Source: Bdellovibrionaceae bacterium UBA2316
GTDB taxonomy: Bacteria > Bdellovibrionota > Bdellovibrionia > Bdellovibrionales > Bdellovibrionaceae
Reading direction: 5' to 3'
Length of the DNA: 63,317 bases
Assembly (NCBI GenBank): GCA_002345205.1
Contig: DDVI01000111.1
Location: 1-63,317 of the forward strand
Both the position numbers and the translations under genes were made by a program. Numbering within the stretch: position 1 is the first letter of the stretch; the number at the start of each line of letters is the position of its first letter. This document shows positions 1 through 9,755 of the stretch, piece after piece. Below the pieces are notes generated by a model. That model worked only from the letters and a program-made list of their open reading frames with translations. It had not been told where the DNA came from and searched no databases.

Positions 1-240
1 ATACCACGTTCAACACAACAAGAGGTCGCCGCTTCTTAAACGACCATCCACAACAATTTTTAATATCTCGGTCAAAGTAAAGGGCTTGCTTTAGTTGAGA
101 TGGCCACAGGTTCCGAGGCTCAAGATGTGATTGCAAAATTTCACGGTACATACTGCGATGGGCAAGAAATGAGAATTAATGAGGCAAGACCGATGCAAAA
201 GCGTAGTTTCACAGGCGGGCGAATTAAAAAAGCCTGGTAG
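1..240 (+). pseudogene. remnant of an RRM-type RNA-binding protein, frameshifted
   Basis: From 82 to the TAG at 238-240 the reading frame gives GLALVEMATGSEAQDVIAKF followed by a DGQEMRINEARP segment. This matches the second half of an RNA-recognition motif: RNP1-like strand, EAQ..I helix, and the NEARP end typical of small bacterial RRM proteins. The expected residues just upstream, SRSK, are read in a different frame (66-77) and end in TAA at 78-80; four bases separate SRSK from GLAL where none are expected, so a +1 insertion splits the RNP1 motif. The matching frame itself has a stop at 61-63. Seen: the broken frame. Inferred: an inactivated gene whose 5' end lies outside the window. A sequencing error at this point is the alternative. 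Confidence 0.6.
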
Positions 241-588
241 AGCCTTCTACTTCAGAACTCTATCCGACTTGAAGAAACGGCGATAGCTATTTGATTTCTT
301 TAGGAAAATAAAGGTGTTTTTCAGAGGTAGACTAGAAAACAAAGAAAAATCTATGGATTGTTAAACGCAGAAGGATGTGCTGAGTGCTGGGCAGCTGAAT
401 AGGGGGCGCTTTGATTGTGTTGCCCAGTTAGGTGGATTAAGTGAGTTCGATTTTTAAATTTCTATAGTCGGCCACAAGGGAAATGGTGTTTTTAAGGGCA
501 GGGGCTCGTGATGAATATTCCGCTGTTTTAACCTTTTCGACTCCTCATTCGCGGAGAAAGAATATCGCGATATGGCTGGTTTAAGTAA
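241..588. other. non-coding stretch, nothing recognised
   Basis: This gap separates the RRM remnant from the 3' end of the minus-strand exporter. I find no convincing reading frame with a ribosome site and no RNA gene. It is probably decayed sequence together with the downstream region of the exporter. Confidence 0.4.
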
Positions 589-2754
589 TTATTTCTTCAG
601 TAAACCTTTAAGTATCCAAACATCGCCGAAGAAAGTTAAAATGACCCCAAGTAAAATATAGATTCCTAAAGTGGCGATCGATGCAATGGTTGAAAACATA
701 AACGTTGAAATCAGCACTGTCATTCCGATAGTCATAATTAAACTGCCTTCCGATAGCGCGTCGACGGATTGGCTCAAACTGCCTTTACGTGAACTGAATA
801 TGAATTGAATGGCATTGTCTCCAGCGAGTCCTTCGAGCAGCGAGGCGCAAATGCAGGAAACAAAAGTTAACGGGATTCTCAGCACAATAAAAAGAGTGAG
901 TAACGTTAATGGCCCCCATAGCGAGGATGCGACCAGTGCGAACATTTCAGACCAGGTCGTGTTGTGTTTAATGGACAGTAAAAGCAGTACGACTAAAATC
1001 ACGCTCAGACCCAAGCTTGAAAATAAAGTATTTAGGATTTTGATGCTAAATTCATTGTAGGAAATTAGGCTTCCGACCAAAGTGCACTTTTCGTTTTGGC
1101 AAATGTCTTTGAATTGGTCGATGAGAAGTTTAATGTTATCCATTTCCATCGTGTTTAGGAATAGTTGTGCGCGATGAGTATCACGTGGGGATTTCATGCG
1201 TCTGGCGGTGAGAGATTCATCAATTAAACTCTGAATTGTTCGCTGATCAATAGGGTCAAGATTGGCCATGATATAGTCATTGGTGGTGTACGAGTCCTCG
1301 ACTATAGAAACAAAGGGGTTTTTACGCGCCTGCTGTAAAATTTGGCGATTTTCTGTTTCCGAATTGTTCGTATTGAATACAACGCTGACTTCGGTTACCC
1401 ATCCACGTGTTTTTTTGAAATGCTCCATTGTTTGAATAACAATATGGTTTTTAAAAAAGAATGAGTCTGGGGCGTCTTTGATTGTGAGTTTGTCGATAAA
1501 AATAAAAGGGATCACGATAGGAATGCAAAGTAAAATCGCTAACCATCGCGGGATGATATTCTTCTGAGTAAATTTTAAACTAAAACGAGGCGGTGTGAAT
1601 CTGATATCGGCTAGCCATGGCCAATGCTTGAGGGCCGCTGGCAATACAAGAAAAACCAATGACCATTCAAGCATGGCTGCAAACGCACTGATTAAACCGA
1701 ATCGCCGAATGGTGCTTAAATCAGATGTGACGAGTGACGCAAATCCGATTGCGGTGGTGAGCGATGTGAAAAAAGACGGCAGCATGAATTTTCTAAGCGA
1801 TGACCGCATTGACCATTTGAAGCGTAACATCCCGAAAACGACAAATGTAAAATCCTCAAGGCAGCCAACTAGCATCATGAGTCCAGTAGAGTTAGTTAAG
1901 ACATCAACTGGAATATCTAAAAATCCCATGAGGCCAAACGTGATGCCCATGCTGATAAAAATCGTAACATTAAAGACAAATCCGCCCTTCCATGTGCCTA
2001 AGAGTATTTTAAAGATTAACATGCTAACTAAAAACATCATCATGTTTAGAAACTGCGTTTGTTCAAAGGCTTTGCGCAAATAGCTTTGGTAGGTGGTAAT
2101 TCCGCCCCAATAGATATTTAGGTTATCGTTTTCGGTTGAGTTTTTAAAGACGTCGTTTTCAAAGCTTTTTTGGAGAGAGGGGACGACGTTAACATCAACA
2201 GTTCCAAATTTTTTATCTTCGGGATCAAAGATTATGAAATTAACACTCACTGCATAACTAGCCCGTGATGACAGAATACCCTGCCATGGTGAAGCCTGTA
2301 TTTTTTCAAATGCGTCCGATATTTTCTGAGTTTCCGGATCTTTAGATAAGCAGTCTAAATCAAGAAAACTCTTCATGGTAAACTGATTTCCGGTCACATG
2401 GGCTTGCCTGATTCCAAAGGTCGACTGGATATGTATCAGTTCTGAGTTGTTTTGAGCTGTTTTAAGAATCCAGCCTTGAAAGTCGCAGAGAAATGTCTTT
2501 GTAAATGGGGTTTTAGATTCAACAGAAAGCAAAACGGTATTTTTATCTTTAAATTCGGCATTTAAGTTCTTTAGGCCAGTGTAGGTCTGAAAGTCGGGAT
2601 CGATTAGGTCATCGATGCTGAGTAGAAATTGTAAGCGATTGATACCGAACGAGGCGCCGATAAACACAAGCAGCGTCAAAATTAGAGTCGCTTTAGAGTG
2701 GCGCCAAGCCCTGCGATGTAAACTTAGTAATAGTCGGCGTGAAGTGTTTAACAT
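589..2754 (-). CDS. RND/MMPL-family exporter (HAE3-like)
   Basis: A 721-residue inner-membrane protein with the duplicated layout of the RND superfamily. TM1 lies near residues 24-42, followed by a large periplasmic loop (about 45-225), a block of five helices (about 235-375), a second first-helix (about 405-420), a second loop and a final block of helices (about 580-715). Short loops after helix pairs such as STIRRFG and the SFFTSLTTAIGF segment are typical of MMPL/patched-like 'predicted exporters'. The family moves lipids or hydrophobic compounds out of the inner membrane using proton flow; the substrate cannot be told from sequence. The gene stands alone, with no membrane-fusion or outer-membrane partner beside it. 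No strong ribosome site is visible before the ATG. Confidence 0.8.
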   Translation of the reverse strand: MLNTSRRLLLSLHRRAWRHSKATLILTLLVFIGASFGINRLQFLLSIDDLIDPDFQTYTGLKNLNAEFKDKNTVLLSVESKTPFTKTFLCDFQGWILKTAQNNSELIHIQSTFGIRQAHVTGNQFTMKSFLDLDCLSKDPETQKISDAFEKIQASPWQGILSSRASYAVSVNFIIFDPEDKKFGTVDVNVVPSLQKSFENDVFKNSTENDNLNIYWGGITTYQSYLRKAFEQTQFLNMMMFLVSMLIFKILLGTWKGGFVFNVTIFISMGITFGLMGFLDIPVDVLTNSTGLMMLVGCLEDFTFVVFGMLRFKWSMRSSLRKFMLPSFFTSLTTAIGFASLVTSDLSTIRRFGLISAFAAMLEWSLVFLVLPAALKHWPWLADIRFTPPRFSLKFTQKNIIPRWLAILLCIPIVIPFIFIDKLTIKDAPDSFFFKNHIVIQTMEHFKKTRGWVTEVSVVFNTNNSETENRQILQQARKNPFVSIVEDSYTTNDYIMANLDPIDQRTIQSLIDESLTARRMKSPRDTHRAQLFLNTMEMDNIKLLIDQFKDICQNEKCTLVGSLISYNEFSIKILNTLFSSLGLSVILVVLLLLSIKHNTTWSEMFALVASSLWGPLTLLTLFIVLRIPLTFVSCICASLLEGLAGDNAIQFIFSSRKGSLSQSVDALSEGSLIMTIGMTVLISTFMFSTIASIATLGIYILLGVILTFFGDVWILKGLLKK

Positions 2755-2903
2755 GAATAGTTAAACACTATCAGACGCCAGCAATTTATTACAAGTTGGT
2801 TTCTTATTCAGGTTTACATGAACCAGTCCAGTTTATTTGTTTTTTTATTTGAATTCATCCGGCGACCGAATAGCATTTAAGAGTGACTATTTCCCTATAA
2901 AAT

Positions 2904-2908
2904 GGAGG
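2904..2908 (+). promoter_or_regulatory. ribosome binding site that fixes the start at GTG 2914
   Basis: GGAGG lies five bases before GTG 2914 and overlaps an in-frame ATG at 2902. The ATG therefore cannot use this site, and GTG is the likely start. Confidence 0.7.
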
Positions 2909-2913
2909 CTTCT

Positions 2914-4497
2914 GTGAAGAGTTATTCGAGTTATATTTTGACAGCCTTGATCGTATGTACGGCGACTTCGTTTTCAAAAGTTAAGGCGCCGTCCAAAATC
3001 GTGCCTAAAGTGTTTCTGGAAGATACGGTGACACCTGTTTTGCCGTTCAATAACGATGAGTATTATCAAAAACTTCTAGGTGATATTAAAAAGAGCCCTC
3101 GCTCGTCTGCAGCGGCCACTACAGATGTTCCCGCTATTGAAAAAACATTCAGTACGGATTTTCTGGAAATGCGTCGCGAGCTGATTGGCTCCGGTGTTCA
3201 AGGGGACCCGAAACGCACGGGTGTGCAGACAGTCGAAGAACTCGATACGGTTATTAATAAGTATTCTAATCCTGAGGTGTATAAAGGGTTATCCCCACAG
3301 GCTAAATTTTTAGCGTTGCAATTACGAGCGCTCAAACCGATGAAGGGTTTCATATTCAGAGCTAAGTTATATATTGCTGGAATTTCTGCGACACGAACGA
3401 TGATTTTGTCAGCATTACGTGCACAGATGGCGGGGATTCAAACATTTTTTCCGCTCAATGAAAGTGCCTCTGTTAACCATTGGGAAATCGTTTTCAAATA
3501 CATGACTGAAAATTCACCAGGCATTGGTAGTGAGATTTTAACGGACGATGATCTATATGTATTCTTCCGTCAATTGACCAATGACTATGCTGTGATTGTA
3601 AACGACTTTGGGGATTTGGTTAAAAGTGGTCAATCGATTTGGTGGGATAATAAACTCTACATGTCGTTTGCTTCGTTCGCGTCTGAAAAAGATCGTTATG
3701 TTTTGCTAGGAAAACCAGAATTGTACGCACTGTATTCAGCGAGCGCGGCTAATGCCAGTGTGCTGTATAGTACGACCGCGTATTCATTCACTGGATTGCG
3801 TGATGCTGTTAAAAAGATCGGTCAATTGTTTGGGATCGACAACATCGTAGAAGCAGCTATCGCGAGCATAGACGGTAAGGGTGCGCAGGGAATGTCCTCC
3901 CATACGCGTATCAAAGTATTGCGCCAATATCCAAAATTATTTGTGCGCGTATCAGACGGTGAAAAGCGGATGCAAACAGCGTATGCCTATTTAGTTTCAG
4001 CGGCTCGTTCTGCGCGATTATCATTTGAAGAGACGAAGAAACTTAAAGAGGGTGATGAAAACTTATTTGATGTGCGTGTTGCTAATGCATTTAATCGCAT
4101 TGCTGGAACTTCGTTTGCAAATATTGACCAGCTGATCGACGAAAAAGAGCCAATCAGTAGTGCCATTGTAAATGGTGAGCGTGTTCGCGTGTCATTAAAA
4201 AATTTCTATTATAACTCACCTGCGTCTTTAAGTGAGTTGTACCCGACTAATTGGAACTTGAGCTCTGAAGGTAGAAAAGTGAGTGTCCCAGGGTATTCTG
4301 CAAAAGGGCAGCAATTGCGCAACTATAAGTACGGAATGGCCGTAGAGTGGAATTTAGCCCCTTATAAAAATATGTTCCCAGATTTAGTTGGGACTTCAAA
4401 TGGACGAACTAAAGATCTTCCAAAATATGTGCGTATATTATCGCAAACGTGGGGATCGTCAGTCTTTGCGATCCCATTGGGTGCTGCTATTTTCTAA
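2914..4497 (+). CDS. exported protein of unknown function
   Basis: A 527-residue protein starting at GTG, chosen because of the GGAGG just upstream. The N-terminus has a Sec-type signal peptide (hydrophobic YILTALIVCTATSFS, then KVKA). The mature part contains no motif I recognise: no cysteine pair, no HExxH and no clear repeats. A low-complexity RSSAAATTD stretch lies near residue 60. The rest looks like a folded, mostly helical domain with many aromatic residues near the C-terminus. It ends one base from the 3' end of the convergent metallopeptidase gene. I cannot assign a function. Confidence 0.75.
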   Translation: MKSYSSYILTALIVCTATSFSKVKAPSKIVPKVFLEDTVTPVLPFNNDEYYQKLLGDIKKSPRSSAAATTDVPAIEKTFSTDFLEMRRELIGSGVQGDPKRTGVQTVEELDTVINKYSNPEVYKGLSPQAKFLALQLRALKPMKGFIFRAKLYIAGISATRTMILSALRAQMAGIQTFFPLNESASVNHWEIVFKYMTENSPGIGSEILTDDDLYVFFRQLTNDYAVIVNDFGDLVKSGQSIWWDNKLYMSFASFASEKDRYVLLGKPELYALYSASAANASVLYSTTAYSFTGLRDAVKKIGQLFGIDNIVEAAIASIDGKGAQGMSSHTRIKVLRQYPKLFVRVSDGEKRMQTAYAYLVSAARSARLSFEETKKLKEGDENLFDVRVANAFNRIAGTSFANIDQLIDEKEPISSAIVNGERVRVSLKNFYYNSPASLSELYPTNWNLSSEGRKVSVPGYSAKGQQLRNYKYGMAVEWNLAPYKNMFPDLVGTSNGRTKDLPKYVRILSQTWGSSVFAIPLGAAIF

Positions 4498-4498
4498 A

Positions 4499-5611
4499 CT
4501 ATTGATCGGCTGGAAAGTTAAGTTTCCAGACTTGAATGATTTGATCTGCATTCCATCCGCGGCTGATTAAGCGATCAGCCGCAGCTTTTACAGAGCCGAC
4601 TCGGGCGTTCAATAAATCATCCCATAGTTTTTTAGCTGCGACTTGTGATATTTCTCCGTCTTGACTTACGTCGATTAAATCCCAAAAGAACGAAGTTACG
4701 CGCCATTCATTTGTCGGTTTACCGCAAACGTCGTTAGGGACATTTTCAAATCGAATGGGCGCGCGACGTGGTACTAAGTATTCAAATTTTGCGTCTTTAT
4801 CGCGTAAGTCAATGTGAACCCAACCAGCAAAGAACGAAGCCCAACCTTCAGATAAGGCTAGCGCATTAGAATAACATTCATCTATCTTATGTGCGCCACC
4901 ACCAAACTGGCCAATGACCGCTTGATCATATATGGCATGGCCCATTTCATGAGCCACAACATCCCACTGATGACCTAACGTTAAGTTCACTTGATCGTTG
5001 ATGTAGTAGTCTCCATCTGATGGAAAAATAAAATTTATTGGACGCGACCAGAATTTAAAATCACTCACTTGGGCCAACGTATAGATCGCACGTTGAATGG
5101 TTTGGTGAATGGCTACAACTTGGCCTGCAGGTGAATCTTCTTTGAAAATAACAACCGTTTTAGCTTTGCACGGAACCTGAAGTTTTAGTTGATAGTATTT
5201 ATTGCGAGTTGAAATCCCGTAACGACCTTCTTGGAATTTCATTTGTAAAACGAGCGACTGTTGATCGCAAGTGGTGGTTTCAATAACACCGTTAACGTCC
5301 GTAATAAATTCAGCTCGTCGTGCACCAGCGCGCGTGTTCAGGACTGTGGCAAAACGTAAGCCACTAACGGCCGTGTATTGGTTCTTTACCAATCGAACGA
5401 ATTGTATAGCTGCGCCAGCATGGGCGCCGGCAGTCTGAATCGCATCAGGAGTTAGGTATTCGTTAACCATTGGAATGCGCATCTGACCGCGAGATAAACC
5501 GCGATCATCAGACGAGCGAATCGGCGCAATGGGTGGATACATCGATGGATAGGTCTGAGCCAATGTAGTTAATGATACGAATAGGGCGGATAGAAATATT
5601 TTTTTTTTCAT
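4499..5611 (-). CDS. secreted zinc metallopeptidase (gluzincin type)
   Basis: A 370-residue protein with a signal peptide (KKKIFLSALFVSLTTLAQT). Near residue 220 it carries HEMGH, the HExxH zinc motif, and about 30 residues later SEGWASFF, where the glutamate is the expected third zinc ligand of gluzincin peptidases. The fold upstream is unassigned. Exported proteases of this kind are common in predatory and biopolymer-degrading bacteria, but no substrate can be inferred. It lies 22 bp after recQ on the same strand, so it may be co-transcribed although functionally unrelated. Confidence 0.75.
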   Translation of the reverse strand: MKKKIFLSALFVSLTTLAQTYPSMYPPIAPIRSSDDRGLSRGQMRIPMVNEYLTPDAIQTAGAHAGAAIQFVRLVKNQYTAVSGLRFATVLNTRAGARRAEFITDVNGVIETTTCDQQSLVLQMKFQEGRYGISTRNKYYQLKLQVPCKAKTVVIFKEDSPAGQVVAIHQTIQRAIYTLAQVSDFKFWSRPINFIFPSDGDYYINDQVNLTLGHQWDVVAHEMGHAIYDQAVIGQFGGGAHKIDECYSNALALSEGWASFFAGWVHIDLRDKDAKFEYLVPRRAPIRFENVPNDVCGKPTNEWRVTSFFWDLIDVSQDGEISQVAAKKLWDDLLNARVGSVKAAADRLISRGWNADQIIQVWKLNFPADQ

Positions 5612-5633
5612 GCCCGTAACTATGGTTTGGAGC

Positions 5634-7184
5634 TTAAGATTCTGTCAATACTAACATTACATCTGCCCCGTAGCGTTCTAATTTTTCGGTGCCGATGCCA
5701 TGGACGTTTTTAAGATCTTCAAAATTGCCGGGGTTTTGGATCGCTAACTCGCGGAGCGTACGATCGCTAAAGATAATAAATGCGGGAACATCCAGTTCCG
5801 ATGCTTTTTGTTTACGCCACGCTTTAAGTGCCCTGAATCTAACATCTTGTGTCTCATCCAGTAGCACAGTGTCCGCATTTGATAGCTTCTTTCCGGATAA
5901 TTTAGTCGGTTTAACCAGTTTTTCGCTCAGACGGGAAAGTACGGTTGCTTTGGGTAAGTTAATTTTGCGACTAGACAGTGGGTCACAGTTGTCGCAATGA
6001 CCACAAGACTGAATTCGTTGAGCATCTTGATAGTAGGTTAGAATTTCTCCATGACGACATTCTGAACTTTCTGAGTAATTCACTAAAGCGTCTAGGTTTC
6101 GCCAGCGTGCGCTTTTGATTTCCTGCGGGGCATCTGAACTTTGTATAAAATAAGACTGTAAGCCTTTGTCTTTGGCTGCGTAGAGCATCATGCACGTTGA
6201 ATCGTTTCCATCACGACCCGCACGACCCATTTCTTGGTAAAGGGCGTCGATCGTCGCTGGCATGTGGTAGTGGATAACTAATCGTACATCAGCTTGGTCG
6301 ATACCCATTCCAAAGGCGTTGGTGGCAACCAAAATACGTAAATCACCCTTCATGTATTTTTCTTGAACTTCGGTACGTTTAGTCGGTGTTAATCCGGCAT
6401 GGTAATAACCCACACCAGAAAAAATATTAGAGAGTTCTTGATGGACCTCTTCTGTTTTTTTTCGGGTTCCACAATAAACGATGATTCGACCTTCTGGGTG
6501 TTGCTGGATACCTTGTACTAAAAGGCGGTCTTTTTGTTCCTCACTATCGCACATTTCAACTTGAAAATATAAATTCGGGCGATAGAAGCCGTGAACGCGT
6601 TTTTCTGGATTTTTCAAATTTATCTGGCGTGCGATATCATTCAAAACAGTCGGGGTTGCAGAAGCCGTTAGGGCCAGCGTGGGTACATCGGGACGCAAAC
6701 GTTTTAAAATGTTGAGTTGGCCATATTCCGCGCGGAAGTCATGTCCCCACTGGGAAACGCAATGAGCTTCGTCAATGGCGAAGAGTGCGATGTTTTTAGA
6801 ACGAATCCATTGCTGAAATCCTTCTTTTTGAACGCGTTCTGGAGATAAATACAGAACGTAAGGCCCACCTTTTTGTATGTCGGAAAATATTTTGCGTTTT
6901 TCATCTTCCGTTTGTCCGGAATAAATAGCGCCTGCCGGGATACCATTGTTTTGCAGCGAACGAACTTGGTCTTTCATTAATGCAATCAAGGGTGAAACTA
7001 CAATAACCAGTTCTTTTTTGAACACGGCAGGAAATTGGAAGCATAATGATTTCCCGCCGCCCGTAGGAAGGACAGCAAGGACGTCTTTATTGTGAATAAT
7101 GGACCAGATAATTTCTTTTTGTCCGGGGCGAAAAGCGGCCAGATTAAAATTCTGTTTAAGTACTGAGTCCAATTCCATCTGCAT
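5634..7184 (-). CDS. recQ: RecQ-type ATP-dependent DNA helicase
   Basis: A 516-residue superfamily 2 helicase. It has Walker A PTGGGKS near residue 41, DEAH with the RecQ signature AHCVSQWGHDFRAEY, helicase motifs V and VI (ATNAFGMGIDQADVR and QEMGRAGRDG), and the four-cysteine zinc site (CRHGEILTYY, CGHCDNC). A C-terminal HRDC domain (about 440-516) ends with a helix-hairpin-helix-like VHGIGTEKLERYG. The enzyme unwinds DNA 3'-5' during recombination and fork repair. The winged-helix RQC domain that normally sits between zinc site and HRDC is essentially missing: only about 45 non-conserved residues are there, and the protein is about 90 residues shorter than E. coli RecQ (about 610). It probably shares a transcript with hflX upstream. 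Confidence 0.93.
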   Translation of the reverse strand: MQMELDSVLKQNFNLAAFRPGQKEIIWSIIHNKDVLAVLPTGGGKSLCFQFPAVFKKELVIVVSPLIALMKDQVRSLQNNGIPAGAIYSGQTEDEKRKIFSDIQKGGPYVLYLSPERVQKEGFQQWIRSKNIALFAIDEAHCVSQWGHDFRAEYGQLNILKRLRPDVPTLALTASATPTVLNDIARQINLKNPEKRVHGFYRPNLYFQVEMCDSEEQKDRLLVQGIQQHPEGRIIVYCGTRKKTEEVHQELSNIFSGVGYYHAGLTPTKRTEVQEKYMKGDLRILVATNAFGMGIDQADVRLVIHYHMPATIDALYQEMGRAGRDGNDSTCMMLYAAKDKGLQSYFIQSSDAPQEIKSARWRNLDALVNYSESSECRHGEILTYYQDAQRIQSCGHCDNCDPLSSRKINLPKATVLSRLSEKLVKPTKLSGKKLSNADTVLLDETQDVRFRALKAWRKQKASELDVPAFIIFSDRTLRELAIQNPGNFEDLKNVHGIGTEKLERYGADVMLVLTES

Positions 7185-7249
7185 GGGAAAAACTATAGCA
7201 ATAAGTCAACCGGGCTGTATATCACTATTCTTGCGACTTGAAGTGCGGA

Positions 7250-7708
7250 TTAGCTTTTTCTTTTCAAATCTTGAATAATTTGATCTAGCTTTGCTAAAAA
7301 CTGCGAACGATCTTTCTTTTGCATAGGTGCCGGGCCGCCGCGGTTTTCCCCCATATGTCGTAAATTTTCCATTAATTCGCGTTGTGCAATGGCAGAACCA
7401 ATATTGTCTTCGTTAAATTCACTGCCTTTATGTCCTAACACCCGCGCTTGTTTTTTTATGCACCGATCAGCCAGCAGAATATCAGCGGTGATGACGACAG
7501 ATCGTGCATCAATATGCTCGACGATCCAGTCATCCGCCGCATCGAAACTGCCTTTGACGACGTTCATTTCAAACAAAGGATTTAGTGGAATATTGATATA
7601 CTGGTTTGCGACTAGGATGACTTTGGCCTGCGTACGTATAGCAACTTTATAAACTTCATCTTTAACCGGACACGCATCGGCATCGATGTAAATAGTAATT
7701 GAACTCAT
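7250..7708 (-). CDS. UPF0178 (YaiI/YqxD, DUF188) protein
   Basis: A 152-residue protein matching the DUF188 family along its length. It has an N-terminal IYIDADACPVKDEVYK signature, a central DWIVEH and ADILLADR (PIN-like acidic residues), and the conserved C-terminal GGPAPMQKKDRSQFL. The family has a PIN-like nuclease fold and no settled function. The start codon overlaps the stop of the DTW gene by four bases (ATGA), indicating translational coupling. Confidence 0.9.
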   Translation of the reverse strand: MSSITIYIDADACPVKDEVYKVAIRTQAKVILVANQYINIPLNPLFEMNVVKGSFDAADDWIVEHIDARSVVITADILLADRCIKKQARVLGHKGSEFNEDNIGSAIAQRELMENLRHMGENRGGPAPMQKKDRSQFLAKLDQIIQDLKRKS

Positions 7709-8310
7709 AATTGACCCCGTGCTCTAAGTGTTCGAGTGAGTTTTTCTTGGTATAGACTATTAAGTTTCTGTCCAACATCGAAACCTTCAATTGCGGCAAA
7801 TGCGTGTGCGATCGCTTGGAGTGTCGACATACCTTCTTCAAAATGTTCAGCTCGTATGTGTTTGTCCGCGGTATTAGGTGTGCTGATTTTGACTCGTTCG
7901 ACATTTTTCAATTCCGGATGTCGAAGAGATACTTTGCTAGCCTGACGCCAATTTCCATCAGGGACGATCAATTGAATAGGTAGAGAGCTTTCATTCACTA
8001 GATTTGGTGTCAGTTCACGAGCTTCGTCAGATGGGAAGAATAGAAGTGTTCGATAGTTCGGCGTCAAAAGGTCGGATAAATCCAAAGGGCCTTTACCTTT
8101 TTCACCCCGAACACGCATTTCGCTATTTTTTAGACTTTTTAAAGCCAATCGTCCGGTGTTGCTGGTGCGTTTGAGTTCGCGATGGTGAATCACTAGAACG
8201 AGTTTTGTTTTTAAATCCAAGGTCGGAATCAGGTGACACAGGCAAAGACTTTTATGAAGACCGCACTCATGGCAAGGATCTTTGGTTTTACGTTTGCGAT
8301 CTAATGTCAT
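7705..8310 (-). CDS. DTW-domain tRNA-uridine aminocarboxypropyltransferase (TapT-like)
   Basis: A 201-residue DTW-domain protein. The N-terminal CHECGLHKSLCLC is the metal-binding cysteine cluster. HHRELKRTSNTGRLA and LFFPSDEA are family motifs, and the name-giving DxTW appears as PDGNWRQASK, a common variant. Family members such as TapT/YfiP attach the 3-amino-3-carboxypropyl group from S-adenosylmethionine to uridine in tRNA (acp3U). The gene overlaps hflX upstream and the UPF0178 gene downstream by four bases each, so the three form a tight operon. Function is inferred from the family. Confidence 0.85.
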   Translation of the reverse strand: MTLDRKRKTKDPCHECGLHKSLCLCHLIPTLDLKTKLVLVIHHRELKRTSNTGRLALKSLKNSEMRVRGEKGKGPLDLSDLLTPNYRTLLFFPSDEARELTPNLVNESSLPIQLIVPDGNWRQASKVSLRHPELKNVERVKISTPNTADKHIRAEHFEEGMSTLQAIAHAFAAIEGFDVGQKLNSLYQEKLTRTLRARGQL

Positions 8311-9755
8311 GGTTTATTAGTTGCAATTTTCTTTTTCAGATTAGTGATTGTTTCGACATGACTGCGAACTCTCAAATTAACACCTTTTTCGTCATAGCTT
8401 TCTGAAAGGACTTTCATTTTACCACGGATTTCGCCAATGATGCCCTTTGCTGTGTAGGGAACAAAGATATCTTCATCTTGCATATCCGTTTCAAAGTAGC
8501 TCATGATTTTATCGCGCAAGTGTTTTAAATCATCCTTATCGCGGGTGGAAATCATAATCGCGTCAGGGTATTCTGTTTTTAATTCTTGTGCGTGTTCGGG
8601 AGTGAGGCGATCGCGCTTGTTTAAAACTAATAGGCTTGGTGTTTCATTGGCGCCAACTTCGCCTAGAACTTTTTGAGTGACTTCTAATTGTGATCGAAAG
8701 GACGGATCAGATGAGTCCACTACGAAAAGCAGAAGTGAAGCATTTAACGCTTCATCAAGAGTGGATTTGAACGAGGCGACTAGGTCGTGAGGTAACTTTT
8801 TAATAAACCCAACTGTATCAGAAAGTAAGACTTTCGGACGTGTTTCTGGATGAAGTGGGCGAATGGTTGTATCCAAGGTTGCAAATAACTTGTCGGCAAC
8901 TAAAACTTCACTGCCGGTCATGGCACGCATCAGTGATGACTTACCGGCGTTTGTGTAACCCACCAGGGCCACAGAAATTTCTTGTTGCCTTCGGGCTCTG
9001 CGGACTTCGTGTTCATTGCCGATCGATGCTAATTCTATTTTAAGTTCTTTAATACGATCGCGGATTTTCCGTTTATCTAATTCAAGTGCGCTTTCACCGG
9101 CGCCTTTGCCGCCAACACCGCCACCACCTCGATCTTCACCGCCTCCAGTTTCCCGAAGCCGGGGAGCCACGTAGGTTAATCGAGCGATTTCTACTTGCAA
9201 ACGAGCCGCGCGCGTGCGGGCATGACGGCTAAATATTTCGATAATAACACCTGTTCGGTCTAATACCGTAACGCCCGTTGCGCTTTCTAAGTTTCTAATT
9301 TGTGACGGAGATAAATCAGTATCAACAATTACGATATCAGCAGCTCCAATTTTATCAGCGGGAATAGACGATTGCGGCTGACTATCGTTTTCTAAATCCT
9401 CATCTGTTTCTAATTCCAGTCGACGTTCTTGATCAGAGTTTAGTAATGTATCTTCATCCAGATCATGCTCTTTTTCCTGTTTCCACTTTTCTGCGGCTTT
9501 GCTGAGCTTGCGATCCACTACGGCTGCAATTTCACCGGAACCGTTAGTCCATTGCGCTAGTTCCTTAAGTTTTCCATCACCCAATATCGAGGCGGAACGA
9601 TCAGAACTCCGTTTTTGAGTCACTTGTCCGATGACAGTGTAACCAAGCGTCGTTACCAGCCGAGTCAGTTCATCAAGCGACGCTTGAAGTTCAAAACTAG
9701 AAATTTTAGGGAGCTGAATTCCGACGAGAACAGCTTTTTTTAAAGGCGCTTGCAT
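8307..9755 (-). CDS. hflX: ribosome-associated GTPase HflX
   Basis: A 482-residue GTPase. The N-terminal HflX domain carries the family segment DIVIVDTDLSPSQIRNLE, followed by a helical linker with ARTRAARLQVEIARL and a glycine-rich stretch (about 203-220). The G domain shows G1 GYTNAGKSS near residue 265, G2/G3 around DTTIRP and DTVGFI, and G4 NKRD. HflX splits or rescues stalled 70S ribosomes, especially under heat stress. The protein is longer than E. coli HflX (426) because of an acidic insert near residues 90-125. It is the first gene of the unit hflX - DTW - UPF0178, possibly continuing into recQ. No strong ribosome site is visible. Confidence 0.95.
   Translation of the reverse strand: MQAPLKKAVLVGIQLPKISSFELQASLDELTRLVTTLGYTVIGQVTQKRSSDRSASILGDGKLKELAQWTNGSGEIAAVVDRKLSKAAEKWKQEKEHDLDEDTLLNSDQERRLELETDEDLENDSQPQSSIPADKIGAADIVIVDTDLSPSQIRNLESATGVTVLDRTGVIIEIFSRHARTRAARLQVEIARLTYVAPRLRETGGGEDRGGGGVGGKGAGESALELDKRKIRDRIKELKIELASIGNEHEVRRARRQQEISVALVGYTNAGKSSLMRAMTGSEVLVADKLFATLDTTIRPLHPETRPKVLLSDTVGFIKKLPHDLVASFKSTLDEALNASLLLFVVDSSDPSFRSQLEVTQKVLGEVGANETPSLLVLNKRDRLTPEHAQELKTEYPDAIMISTRDKDDLKHLRDKIMSYFETDMQDEDIFVPYTAKGIIGEIRGKMKVLSESYDEKGVNLRVRSHVETITNLKKKIATNKP

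Noticed and set aside
1595..2083. A 162-codon plus-strand reading frame opposite the exporter
   Set aside because: It is antisense to conserved membrane helices of the MMPL-type protein, has no ribosome site and no plausible protein features.
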